Shown piece after piece: positions 37,238 through 44,243 of a stretch of 64,000 nt of DNA. This stretch comes from Anaerotruncus rubiinfantis. GTDB taxonomy: Bacteria; Bacillota; Clostridia; Oscillospirales; Ruminococcaceae. Position numbers and translations under genes: made by a program. The stretch's first letter is position 1. Each line of letters begins with the position of its first letter. The notes under the pieces were generated by a model. The model did no database searches. It was not told where the DNA came from and saw nothing but the letters and a program-made list of their open reading frames with translations. The DNA is taken from contig NZ_FKLA01000009.1 in the NCBI RefSeq assembly GCF_900078395.1, forward strand, positions 99,305 through 163,304. Reading direction: 5' to 3'.

Positions 37238-37548
37238 TTTGCGCCCTTCGCGCGCTCAGGTTTCTCTTGCGCCCTCCGTGCGCTCGGATTGCCTCCGCGG
37301 GCTCGGATTGCCTCCGCGGGCTCGGATTGCCTCCGGCGGGCCCCTTTCTTGCTTGTCCAAGAAAGGGGCGAAAGAAGGACACGCGGGGATACCCCGCGGC
37401 CCCCTGCGGGCTGTTTCATTGCCTGCGGCAAAGACAGCCCGCAATCTGCTTAGACAATACGTACTGTGCCGCGTGATAAAAAGCACGCGGGACAAATCGC
37501 CGCAACCTTGCGGCGATGCGCTGCGCGCAATAAGGACAAACGGATTTC
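37238..37548 (+). repeat. Dispersed multi-hairpin repeat, copy 4 (type A)
   Basis: It starts nine bases after aroK. Left module GCGCCCTCCGTGCGCTCGG, extended by three tandem 19-base units at 37282-37339. Hairpin 1 at 37340-37369 has arms GCCCCTTTCTTG/CAAGAAAGGGGC; linker GAAAGAAGGACA; hairpin 2 at 37382-37398 (CGCGGGG/CCCCGCG); hairpin 3 with outer stem 37405-37414/37434-37443 (TGCGGGCTGT/ACAGCCCGCA) and inner TTGCC-TGC-GGCAA; ATCTGCTTAGA; CACGCGGGACAA; hairpin 4 at 37496-37517. Confidence 0.88.
37282..37339 (+). repeat. Three tandem 19-base units
   Basis: GCTCGGATTGCCTCCGCGG occurs at 37282-37300 and 37301-37319, and once more at 37320-37339 with one extra G. Other copies of the dispersed repeat have one such unit at this place, so this is a local expansion. 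Confidence 0.85.
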
Positions 37549-37555
37549 AATTTAA

Positions 37556-37581
37556 AAAGCGCCGGACCTCTGTCCGGCGCT
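37556..37581 (-). terminator. Terminator of the ribbon-helix-helix gene
   Basis: On the minus strand GCGCCGGAC/GTCCGGCGC with an AGAG loop is followed by TTTTT, right after the stop codon. Confidence 0.85.
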
Positions 37582-37582
37582 C

Positions 37583-37777
37583 TTATTTTTCTTCTATTTC
37601 ACAATTATCAACCGCATATTCCAGGAAAATCCCGATCAGCTCGTTACGCTTATGTCCTGTCTTAGCGCAAATTTCATCCAGCTTTGAAACTGTCTCTTCC
37701 TTGATCCGGATGGAAAAGGTCTTATATCCATCCTCACCTTTCGGACGTTTGGGCTTTACGACAATCGCCATTTCCAT
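37583..37777 (-). CDS. Ribbon-helix-helix DNA-binding protein
   Basis: The protein has about 64 residues: a basic N-terminal tail (VVKPKRPKGEDGYKT), a strand FSIRIKEE, then two helices (TVSKLDEICAKTG and KRNELIGIFLEYAVDN). This is the MetJ/Arc layout, which binds DNA as a dimer by inserting paired strands in the major groove. ATG at 37777 or 37771 are both possible starts near AGAGGTGG. It is divergent from a 61-residue ORF across a perfect 15-base-arm palindrome that overlaps both -10 hexamers, which suggests autoregulation. It could be an antitoxin-like regulator, but no toxin is recognisable. Confidence 0.75.
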   Translation of the reverse strand: MEMAIVVKPKRPKGEDGYKTFSIRIKEETVSKLDEICAKTGHKRNELIGIFLEYAVDNCEIEEK

Positions 37778-37802
37778 CACCACCTCTGAACATATTTTAT
37801 GC

Positions 37803-37831
37803 TTGAATCGTGGTGATTAATATGTTATAAT
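37803..37831 (+). promoter_or_regulatory. Promoter of the 61-residue ORF
   Basis: TTGAAT and TATAAT lie 17 bases apart, with the -10 inside the left arm of the palindrome. Confidence 0.75.
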
Positions 37832-37854
37832 TTATGTTATAAATTATAACATAT
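37820..37854. promoter_or_regulatory. Perfect 15-base-arm palindrome, likely operator
   Basis: ATATGTTATAATTTA and TAAATTATAACATAT are exact reverse complements separated by five bases (TGTTA). Each arm contains a TATAAT hexamer, one per strand. The position between a ribbon-helix-helix gene and its divergent neighbour fits an autoregulatory operator. Confidence 0.8.
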
Positions 37855-37867
37855 TTGGAGATAAGCC

Positions 37868-38053
37868 ATGACTTCAAAAGAACATTTACGGCTGCGGGAA
37901 CTTTCGCGGCAAGTTTACACCTATGCGGGCAAGATGAATTTGTCCGCATGCCAGCTCAAGGATGATGCAGCAAGCGTTGTCACCCGGCGTTATTTTGTGC
38001 AGCTTGAAAAGCGGATGGAGAAGCTGCGGGAATTTCTGAGAACGATTGATTGA
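37868..38053 (+). CDS. Small hypothetical protein (61 residues)
   Basis: A basic helical protein starting MTSKEHLRLRELSRQVYTYAG and ending LEKRMEKLREFLRTID. No domain is recognised. A GGAG site precedes the ATG and a good promoter lies upstream, so it is probably expressed. It pairs divergently with the ribbon-helix-helix gene and may be regulated by it. Confidence 0.6.
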   Translation: MTSKEHLRLRELSRQVYTYAGKMNLSACQLKDDAASVVTRRYFVQLEKRMEKLREFLRTID

Positions 38054-38102
38054 CAATACCCATTGAACGAATCCGGCGCGGATTTTGCAGCAAGCCCGTA
38101 AC

Positions 38103-38352
38103 ATGGGAGCGCGAAGCGTTGCCATCAGTCTTGAGCTGACCGGCAGTTGGGAGTGACGGCGTCGCAGGTCTCGAAGTCCAAGGACGCGACCGCCGCCTTT
38201 GCGAAGCAACCAGCGGCGGTGGGGTTCCAAGGGGTTTCCCCTTGGCGTGTTCTTTCCCCTATTTCTTGCACGAGCAAGAAATAGGGCCGCCGGAGGCGAC
38301 TCCTCCGGAGCGCCTGGAAGGCGCAATCCCCGGGCGCCCGGAGGGCGCAAAA
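38103..38352 (-). repeat. Dispersed multi-hairpin repeat, copy 5 (type B)
   Basis: Read on the minus strand, downstream of the pckG unit: left module GCGCCCTCCGGGCGCCCGG; GCCTCCGGCGGCCC as in copy 3; hairpin 1 at 38257-38286 with arms CCCTATTTCTTGC/GCAAGAAATAGGG; linker GAAAGAACACG; hairpin 2 at 38227-38245 (CCAAGGGG/CCCCTTGG); hairpin 3 with stem ACCGCCGC/GCGGCGGT and inner TTGC-TTC-GCAA; then the type-B 3' end with GTCCTTGGACTTCGAGACC and CGGTCAGCTCAAGACTGAT (38124-38142). Confidence 0.87.
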
Positions 38353-38390
38353 AACAAGCGAATTCCTCATTTTTGCAGGGAGACAATAAA

Positions 38391-38434
38391 GAAAGCGCAT
38401 GGAACCTGACGATTCCATGCGCTTTCACTTTTTT
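38391..38434. terminator. Terminator after the pckG unit
   Basis: GAAAGCGCATGGAA / TTCCATGCGCTTTC forms a 14-base stem. Plus-strand reading ends with a six-T run; minus-strand reading ends TTTATT. Confidence 0.75.
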
Positions 38435-38436
38435 GT

Positions 38437-38568
38437 TCAGTGGCGGTCCCGGTTGAGGACCAAAACAGCCATGATACCGTACAGCACAGCCACGATGGTG
38501 GCTGCTGCAACCAGTGCCACCGCCGTGACGCCGCGCCACGGGTTGATCTGACGGTATTCCCTCATCAT
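38437..38568 (-). CDS. 43-residue single-span membrane protein
   Basis: This small gene starts five bases after the pckG stop codon. It reads MMREYRQINPWRG, then one hydrophobic span, VTAVALVAAATIVAVLYGIMAV, and a short charged end LVLNRDRH. Either of two adjacent ATG codons can be the start; AAGG lies just upstream. The tight spacing suggests co-translation with pckG, and a terminator follows immediately. The size and topology recall small gamma-type subunits of membrane decarboxylases, but no sequence motif supports that. Function unknown. Confidence 0.65.
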   Translation of the reverse strand: MMREYRQINPWRGVTAVALVAAATIVAVLYGIMAVLVLNRDRH

Positions 38569-38573
38569 AAGCC

Positions 38574-40343
38574 TTATTTCGCGAGGTTGGCTTCGAGCTT
38601 TTCGAGCTCGGTCTCGAGCTCTTTGGGGAGTTTGTCGCCAAATTTGGCATAGAACTCCTTGATGCCCTTGACTTCCTCTTTCCACAGGTCCTTATCGACA
38701 GTCAGCAGGCCGGCGACAGTATCGGTGGTGATGCCGTCAAGACCGGTGATGTCGATATCTTCCGGTTTCGGCTCGTAACCGATCGGGGTTTCAACAGCTT
38801 CGGCTTTGCCTTCGACGCGGTCGATGATCCAGTTGAGGACGCGCAGGTTGTCGCCGAATCCCGGCCAGATGAAGTGGCCTTCGTCATCGGTGCGGAACCA
38901 GTTGACGTTAAAGATCTTAGGCGCTTTGTCACCGAGCTTCTTGCCCATTTCGAGCCAGTGCTGCCAGTAGTCGCCCATGTTGTATCCGCAGAACGGGAGC
39001 ATCGCCATCGGGTCGCGGCGGACAACGCCGACAGCACCCGAAGCGGCCGCGGTGGTCTCGGAAGCCATGGTGGAACCTACGAACACGCCATGCTGCCAGT
39101 CACGGGACTGATAAACCAGCGGAGCGGTTTTGGCGCGGCGGCCGCCGAAGATGATCGCGGAGACGGGCACGCCGTTCGGATTTGCAAATTCGGAGGAGAT
39201 GCAGGGGCAGTTGATGGCCGGAGCGGTGAAGCGGGAGTTCGGATGCGCGCCTTTGCTGCCATCGGTGCAATCCCATTTCTCGCCTTTCCAGTTGACCGCA
39301 TTCTTCGGCGGGTTCTTATCGAGGCCCTCCCACCAAACAGTGTTGTCGTCCAGGTTGTGGACCACGTTGGTGAAGATGGTGTTGCGGCGGGTGGTTTCCA
39401 GCGCGTTCGGGTTGGACTTCATGTTGGTGCCAGGGGCAACGCCAAAGAAGCCGTTTTCCGGGTTGATTGCCCAGAGTCTGCCGTCTTCGCCGATACGCAG
39501 CCAGGCGATGTCGTCGCCGACCGTCCAAACCTTGTAACCCTTGTCAAGCAGCTCCTTCGGCGGGATGAGCATGGCCAGGTTGGTTTTGCCGCAGGCGGAC
39601 GGGAACGCGGCGCAGATATATTTGATTTCGCCTTTCGGGTTCTGCAGGCCGAGGATGAGCATGTGCTCCGCCATCCAGCCTTCCTGTTTCGCCTGGTAGG
39701 AAGCGATGCGCAGCGCGAAGCATTTTTTGCCGAGCAGAACGTTGCCGCCGTAACCGGAGTTGACCGACCAGATGGCGTTGTCCTCGGGGAACTGGACAAT
39801 GTAACGGTTCTCTTCTTCCATCTTGGCCTTGGAGTGCAGGCCGCGGACGAAATCGTTGGAGGTGTCGCCCAGGTGGTCGAACGCCTTCTGGCCCATGCGG
39901 GTCATGATATCCATATTCAGTACAACGTAGATCGAGTCGGTCAGCTCGACGCCGACTTTGGAGAATTTGGAACCGATCGGGCCCATGCAGTACGGGATGA
40001 CATACATGGTGCGGCCCTTCATGGCGCCGTCAAACAGGGCGCGCAGTTTCGGGTACATGACTTTCGGGTCTTCCCAGTTGTTGGTCGGGCCCGCTTCTTC
40101 CTTCGTTCTGGAGCAGATAAAGGTTCTGCCCTCCACACGGGCGACATCGTTGACCGCAGTGCGGTGCAGGACGCATCCCGGAAGCTTCTCAGGGTTGAGC
40201 GGCTCGAGCTCTCCGGTGGAGAAAGCCTGCTCGCGCAGTTCGTTGAGCTGTGCCTCGCTTCCATCAATCCAGACAACCTTATCCGGTTTGACAAGCGCTT
40301 TCATCTCCTCAATCCAATTGAGGACATTTTTGTTGTTCGTCAT
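38574..40343 (-). CDS. pckG: Phosphoenolpyruvate carboxykinase (GTP)
   Basis: It interconverts oxaloacetate + GTP and phosphoenolpyruvate + CO2 + GDP. The 589-residue protein is the GTP type: the kinase loop reads AAFPSACGKTNLAMLIPP with the catalytic Cys, the metal-binding zone has TVGDDIAWLRIGEDGRLWAINPENGFFGVAPGTN, and the nucleotide site has FGGRRAKTAPLVYQS. The start MTNNKNVLNWIEEM follows GAGAGGAG. In fermentative gut anaerobes it can act either in gluconeogenesis or in CO2-fixing succinate formation. Confidence 0.95.
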   Translation of the reverse strand: MTNNKNVLNWIEEMKALVKPDKVVWIDGSEAQLNELREQAFSTGELEPLNPEKLPGCVLHRTAVNDVARVEGRTFICSRTKEEAGPTNNWEDPKVMYPKLRALFDGAMKGRTMYVIPYCMGPIGSKFSKVGVELTDSIYVVLNMDIMTRMGQKAFDHLGDTSNDFVRGLHSKAKMEEENRYIVQFPEDNAIWSVNSGYGGNVLLGKKCFALRIASYQAKQEGWMAEHMLILGLQNPKGEIKYICAAFPSACGKTNLAMLIPPKELLDKGYKVWTVGDDIAWLRIGEDGRLWAINPENGFFGVAPGTNMKSNPNALETTRRNTIFTNVVHNLDDNTVWWEGLDKNPPKNAVNWKGEKWDCTDGSKGAHPNSRFTAPAINCPCISSEFANPNGVPVSAIIFGGRRAKTAPLVYQSRDWQHGVFVGSTMASETTAAASGAVGVVRRDPMAMLPFCGYNMGDYWQHWLEMGKKLGDKAPKIFNVNWFRTDDEGHFIWPGFGDNLRVLNWIIDRVEGKAEAVETPIGYEPKPEDIDITGLDGITTDTVAGLLTVDKDLWKEEVKGIKEFYAKFGDKLPKELETELEKLEANLAK

Positions 40344-40459
40344 GATTTTACTCCTCTCGCTGTATTGAATTTTTAATAACACAATGATACATATGGGGCT
40401 GAAAGTCAACGGTTCATGGGGTTGCATCCCGCATGAAACTCGAACTTTTCACACTTAGC

Positions 40460-40488
40460 ATTATAATGGATCAACTGCAAAAAAGCAA
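40460..40488 (-). promoter_or_regulatory. Promoter of pckG
   Basis: On the minus strand TTGCTT and TATAAT lie 17 bases apart, giving an untranslated leader of about 110 bases. A second site, TTGACT near 40410, lacks a matching -10 at the usual distance. Confidence 0.6.
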
Positions 40489-40560
40489 CGTGAATTCGTT
40501 AGAATTTTGTGAATTTTCAGACAATCATGCAATTCATCATTTTTCTTCCTGCAAAACCAA

Positions 40561-41610
40561 TCATTTTGAGACAGAATGCTTAGAATCATACGGATTTTGG
40601 AAAGGCAGGTCGATATTCCACGAGGCGCAAGCGTTTAAATCAAGCCCCGCCGGCGGGCTGCAAAGCTGCTCATAATAGGCCTGCGCGCCGATCATCGCGG
40701 CGTTGTCCCCGCAAAGGGACAGCGGCGGGACGCAGAGCCTGTACCCGTGGCGCCGGCACATCTCCTCCAGGCGGGAACGCAGCCCGCTGTTGGCGGAGAC
40801 GCCGCCCGCCGCCACAATCGTTTTGTAGCCGTATTCCCGCGCGGCCAGTTCCAGATGGCCCACCAGGATCTCGCAGATGGTGCGCTGGAAACTTGCCGCC
40901 AGCGAATCTGTATCCACATTTTCCCCTTTCTGGGCGGCATTATGCAAAAGGTTCAGCACCGCCGTTTTGAGACCGGAAAAACTGAAATCATAAGGCGAAT
41001 CCTCGACGCGCGGCTTCGGAAGCTTATACTTTCTGTCATCGCCGCGCTTTGACGCCTCGTCGATATAGATTCCGCCCGGATATGGGAACCCCATAGCGCG
41101 GGCAGATTTGTCGAACGCCTCCCCGGCCGCGTCGTCGCGGGTGCGGCCAATGATCCGAAAGTCGGTGTAGTCCTTCACTTCAACGATGTGGCTGTGCCCG
41201 CCCGAAACAACGAGGCAGAGAAACGGCGGCTCAAGATCCGGATGCGCGAGATAATTGGCGGCGATGTGCCCACGGATATGGTGAACCGGGATGAGCGGTT
41301 TTCCCGCCGCGAGCGCAAGCCCCTTGGCGTAGTTTACACCAACCAGCAGTGCGCCGATCAGCCCTGGCGCGGCGGTCACAGCGACCGCATCGATCCCGGC
41401 AAGCGTCAGCCCGGCCTCGTCTAGCGCGCCCTGCACAACAGGCACGATGTTTTCGGTATGGCGGCGGGAGGCAATCTCCGGCACCACGCCGCCGTATTTT
41501 CGGTGCTCCGCGACTTGAGAATTGATCACCGAGGAAAGAACTTTCCGCCCGTCCTCCACCACTGCGGCGGCAGTCTCGTCGCAGGAGCTTTCAATTGCAA
41601 GGATTTTCAT
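40561..41610 (-). CDS. tsaD: tRNA N6-threonylcarbamoyladenosine transferase TsaD
   Basis: It transfers the threonylcarbamoyl group to A37 of ANN-decoding tRNAs. The 349-residue ASKHA-fold protein has ILAIESSCDETAAAVV at the start, the metal-binding HHIRGHIAAN, LVVSGGHSHIVEVKD, and AAGGVSANSGLR. The start MKILAIE has AAAGGA eight bases upstream; an ATG two codons earlier is too near that site. It ends the dusB-trmB-lipoprotein-tsaD unit; tsaB and tsaE are not in the window. Confidence 0.95.
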   Translation of the reverse strand: MKILAIESSCDETAAAVVEDGRKVLSSVINSQVAEHRKYGGVVPEIASRRHTENIVPVVQGALDEAGLTLAGIDAVAVTAAPGLIGALLVGVNYAKGLALAAGKPLIPVHHIRGHIAANYLAHPDLEPPFLCLVVSGGHSHIVEVKDYTDFRIIGRTRDDAAGEAFDKSARAMGFPYPGGIYIDEASKRGDDRKYKLPKPRVEDSPYDFSFSGLKTAVLNLLHNAAQKGENVDTDSLAASFQRTICEILVGHLELAAREYGYKTIVAAGGVSANSGLRSRLEEMCRRHGYRLCVPPLSLCGDNAAMIGAQAYYEQLCSPPAGLDLNACASWNIDLPFQNPYDSKHSVSK

Positions 41611-41632
41611 AGCCATTTTCCTTTCGCCGCCA

Positions 41633-42430
41633 TCAGGCGGGTTTCACGCTTTGTGCGATCATATCATAAAGCTTGAGGTCGTCCGCTGTTGCCGAAGCGG
41701 AGACGTAAAAATACAGATAAGTGAAATGCCCTTCGCCCAAATCCATCATATATTCCAGGACATTCCCGCCCAGGCCGGGCGTGATATACCGTGTAAAGCG
41801 GTCGCCACAGCAGTAGGCGCCAATCTCATTTTCTGCTGATTCGAATGCCTCCCAGGTTTCGCCGGTTATCGGATTGCCTTCCGCTGAAAATACATTCCAC
41901 GCGCTGAACAGTGCCTCGCCCTCAGGATAGTATCCCCCGATGTCCCCGATTTTGATCGTCCCGTTCGCGAAGCCGCCGTCGTATACGATGACTTCGTCGA
42001 TCCCGCAGCGCGGCGGCAGCAGCAGCTTCGCTTCGACGCGCTCGGGCGGAAGGCCTTGTTTCTCCGCGTCATAGTTGATCAGCGTGACCGTGTGCCATTC
42101 CCATTCCGCCGGGTCTCCGAAATTTTTGTATTCGATATGATCCCACATAATATACGGCCCTTTCTGATTTTCCGGCAGGGTCGGGTCGGGCTGGACGCCG
42201 TCATAGAGCGGCGGAGCCGATTCCGCCGGCTCCGAAAAAGCGGCGGGCGGCACGGGGCTTTCCGGCGCGGACGAGCCGGATGGCGAGAGCGCGCCCCCGG
42301 CAGGGGCGGACGCTTCGGCAGAGGATGCGGACGCGGAAACGTCCTGCGCCATCGGGGTCGTTTCGCGGCCCTGGCAGCCCGCCAGCAACAGGCAGGCGCT
42401 CATCAGCACCGCGCGCAGGGTTTGTTTCAT
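41633..42430 (-). CDS. Putative lipoprotein of unknown function
   Basis: The 265-residue protein has a signal peptide with a lipobox (LLLAGC, Cys19), then a low-complexity Ser/Ala/Pro linker (about 25-75), and a C-terminal domain with GPYIMWDHIEYKNFGDPAEWEWHTVTLIN, GGNVLEYMMDLGEGHFTYLYFYVSAS and DLKLYDMIAQSV. It should be anchored to the outer face of the membrane. No known domain was recognised. It overlaps the end of trmB by four bases (ATGA). Confidence 0.8.
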   Translation of the reverse strand: MKQTLRAVLMSACLLLAGCQGRETTPMAQDVSASASSAEASAPAGGALSPSGSSAPESPVPPAAFSEPAESAPPLYDGVQPDPTLPENQKGPYIMWDHIEYKNFGDPAEWEWHTVTLINYDAEKQGLPPERVEAKLLLPPRCGIDEVIVYDGGFANGTIKIGDIGGYYPEGEALFSAWNVFSAEGNPITGETWEAFESAENEIGAYCCGDRFTRYITPGLGGNVLEYMMDLGEGHFTYLYFYVSASATADDLKLYDMIAQSVKPA

Positions 42431-43101
42431 GGCGTGGGGGCCTTTCCCGGTTCCGCTGTTTTTTTCGCGCGGATCGCATAGATCGGCTGGCCGAGCGAGG
42501 AGAAATGCGTCTCATACTCGGTCATGACGTTGCCTGCGGCGCATTCACTCTGATGCAGATTGTTCGTCGTGAAATATGCCGGAAAAGCCGCTGCGAATTC
42601 ATAGAGTGAGAAATGGTAAAGGTTGTAGTTGTCGGTCTTAAACCAGATTTCCCCGCCTGGCAGGAGCAGATTCTGATAGGTTTTCAGCCGCTCGCGGTAG
42701 GTGAGCCGCCGTTTGAACTGCCGATGCTTGTGCCAGGGGTCGCAGAAATTGATGTAGATCCGTTCGAGTTCTCCAGGCAGAAAGATCTGCGGGAGCTTTT
42801 CCGCATCATCCAGGATAAATCTGATATTTGGAAGCGGCGGCACGGCTGAGAGTACCCGTTCTGTCGCGATCACCGCGACGTTCGGTTCCCGCTCCACCGC
42901 AACAAAGTTTATATCCGGGTTTCGCCGCGCCATTTCAAAGACAAAGCCACCCTTTCCGCAGCCAATTTCCAGATGCAGCGGCGCCTGAGGGTTCGGAAAT
43001 GTTTCACGGATATGCCCTTTCAGAGAAACCGGGTCCTTCAGAACAATCGATTCGCAGGCGGCCAGCCGCGGGGCTAAATTCGGTTTTTTACGCGGTCTCA
43101 T
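42427..43101 (-). CDS. trmB: tRNA (guanine-N7)-methyltransferase TrmB
   Basis: It makes m7G46 in tRNA using S-adenosylmethionine. The 224-residue protein has the SAM-binding LHLEIGCGKGGFVFEMARRNP, the catalytic-site INFCDPWHKHRQFKRRLTYRERL and GGEIWFKTDN, and a C-terminal TEYETHFSSLGQPIYAIRA; all are family signatures. It overlaps dusB by four bases. Confidence 0.95.
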   Translation of the reverse strand: MRPRKKPNLAPRLAACESIVLKDPVSLKGHIRETFPNPQAPLHLEIGCGKGGFVFEMARRNPDINFVAVEREPNVAVIATERVLSAVPPLPNIRFILDDAEKLPQIFLPGELERIYINFCDPWHKHRQFKRRLTYRERLKTYQNLLLPGGEIWFKTDNYNLYHFSLYEFAAAFPAYFTTNNLHQSECAAGNVMTEYETHFSSLGQPIYAIRAKKTAEPGKAPTP

Positions 43102-44108
43102 CTTTCTTCCTCCTCATTTGACGGTTTGTCCAAAACGGCTTCCTCCGGATTGAGGCGCAGCGCTTCCTCCGCAAGCGCCCGCGCGTCGGCCAGTGTACAG
43201 AGCGTCCCTGCCTGCCGCCGCAGCGACGCCGCGCCGCGCACCCCCTTCATGTACCAGGCGGCATGCTTGCGCGCTTCGCGCATTGCGCCATATTCGCCCT
43301 TCTGTTCGCAGGCGAGCGAAAACTGCCGCAGCATGACCGCCATCCGTTCCTCCAAGGGCGGCAGTGGCAGTACCGTCCCGTCGGCCAGGAACTGGTCGAC
43401 CTGCCGGAAGATCCATGGGTTTCCGAGCGCGCCCCGCCCGATCATCACGAGGTCACATTTTGTATAATCGTACATATTTATCACAGATTGTATACTGTCA
43501 CAATCCCCATTCCCGATCACCGGGATCGAAACGGCCGCCTTCACTGCCGCGATAATGTCGAGGTCGACCGGAGGCGCGTAGAACTGCTCCCGCGTGCGGC
43601 CATGCACCGTCAACGCCGCCGCGCCGCTCTCCTGCATGATTCGCCCGAACTCCACGGCATTGACATGTTCGTCGTCCCAGCCTTTGCGGAATTTCACCGT
43701 AACCGGCAGGTCAACTGCCTTTACAGCTGCTTCCGTAATTTTCCCCGCAAGCGTGGGATTCTTCATCAATGCTGAACCGCCGCCGTTTCCAGCGATCTTG
43801 GGCGCCGGACAGCCCATGTTGAGGTCGATCACATCCGGCCGGTAATCGAGCGCCTTTTTCGCGGCTTCCGCGATCAGCTCCGGATCATCCCCAAAGAGCT
43901 GCACCGCGACCGGGCGTTCTTCGTCGCTCACCCCGAGCAGCTCGGCGGTCTTGCGGTCGGAATAGTGCATCCCCTTCGCAGAGGCCATCTCCCCTACCAG
44001 GTACGCCGCGCCGAACTGCTTGCAGATGCGCCGGAAGGCGCTGTCCGCGACGCCTGCCATCGGTGCGAGCGCGGCGGTACGCTTGATTTCCAGATTGCCG
44101 ATCTTCAT
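43098..44108 (-). CDS. dusB: tRNA-dihydrouridine synthase DusB
   Basis: It reduces uridines in tRNA with FMN. The 336-residue TIM-barrel protein has LAPMAGVADSAFRRICKQFGA at the start, the catalytic Cys in DLNMGCPAPKIAGNGGGSALMKNP, VHGRTREQFY, and GNGDCDSIQS and MIGRGALGNPWIF for flavin binding. It is the first gene of a four-gene minus-strand unit, with GGAGG upstream, and is divergent from polA. Confidence 0.95.
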   Translation of the reverse strand: MKIGNLEIKRTAALAPMAGVADSAFRRICKQFGAAYLVGEMASAKGMHYSDRKTAELLGVSDEERPVAVQLFGDDPELIAEAAKKALDYRPDVIDLNMGCPAPKIAGNGGGSALMKNPTLAGKITEAAVKAVDLPVTVKFRKGWDDEHVNAVEFGRIMQESGAAALTVHGRTREQFYAPPVDLDIIAAVKAAVSIPVIGNGDCDSIQSVINMYDYTKCDLVMIGRGALGNPWIFRQVDQFLADGTVLPLPPLEERMAVMLRQFSLACEQKGEYGAMREARKHAAWYMKGVRGAASLRRQAGTLCTLADARALAEEALRLNPEEAVLDKPSNEEEER

Positions 44109-44243
44109 GGGGCCCCTCCAATTTGTTCATGATTCTAAATGATTATTTTAACAGAAATTTGGTGAATGGACAATCTTTTGTGGTATAATAATTTATAATT
44201 GTCAAGATTTATCATCTTTCACATATCGCAGAGGAGATTTACC

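Noticed and set aside
37282..37339. CRISPR-like short repeats
   Set aside because: The three units are directly adjacent with no spacers and there are no cas genes.
37340..37369. Hairpin 1 of the dispersed repeats as an ordinary intrinsic terminator
   Set aside because: No T-run follows on either strand in any of the full copies, and further conserved hairpins always follow.
44109..44243. A defined promoter pair between dusB and polA
   Set aside because: TATAAT hexamers are present near 44193 and 44206, but no -35 element at a good distance was found on either strand, so no promoter was annotated.
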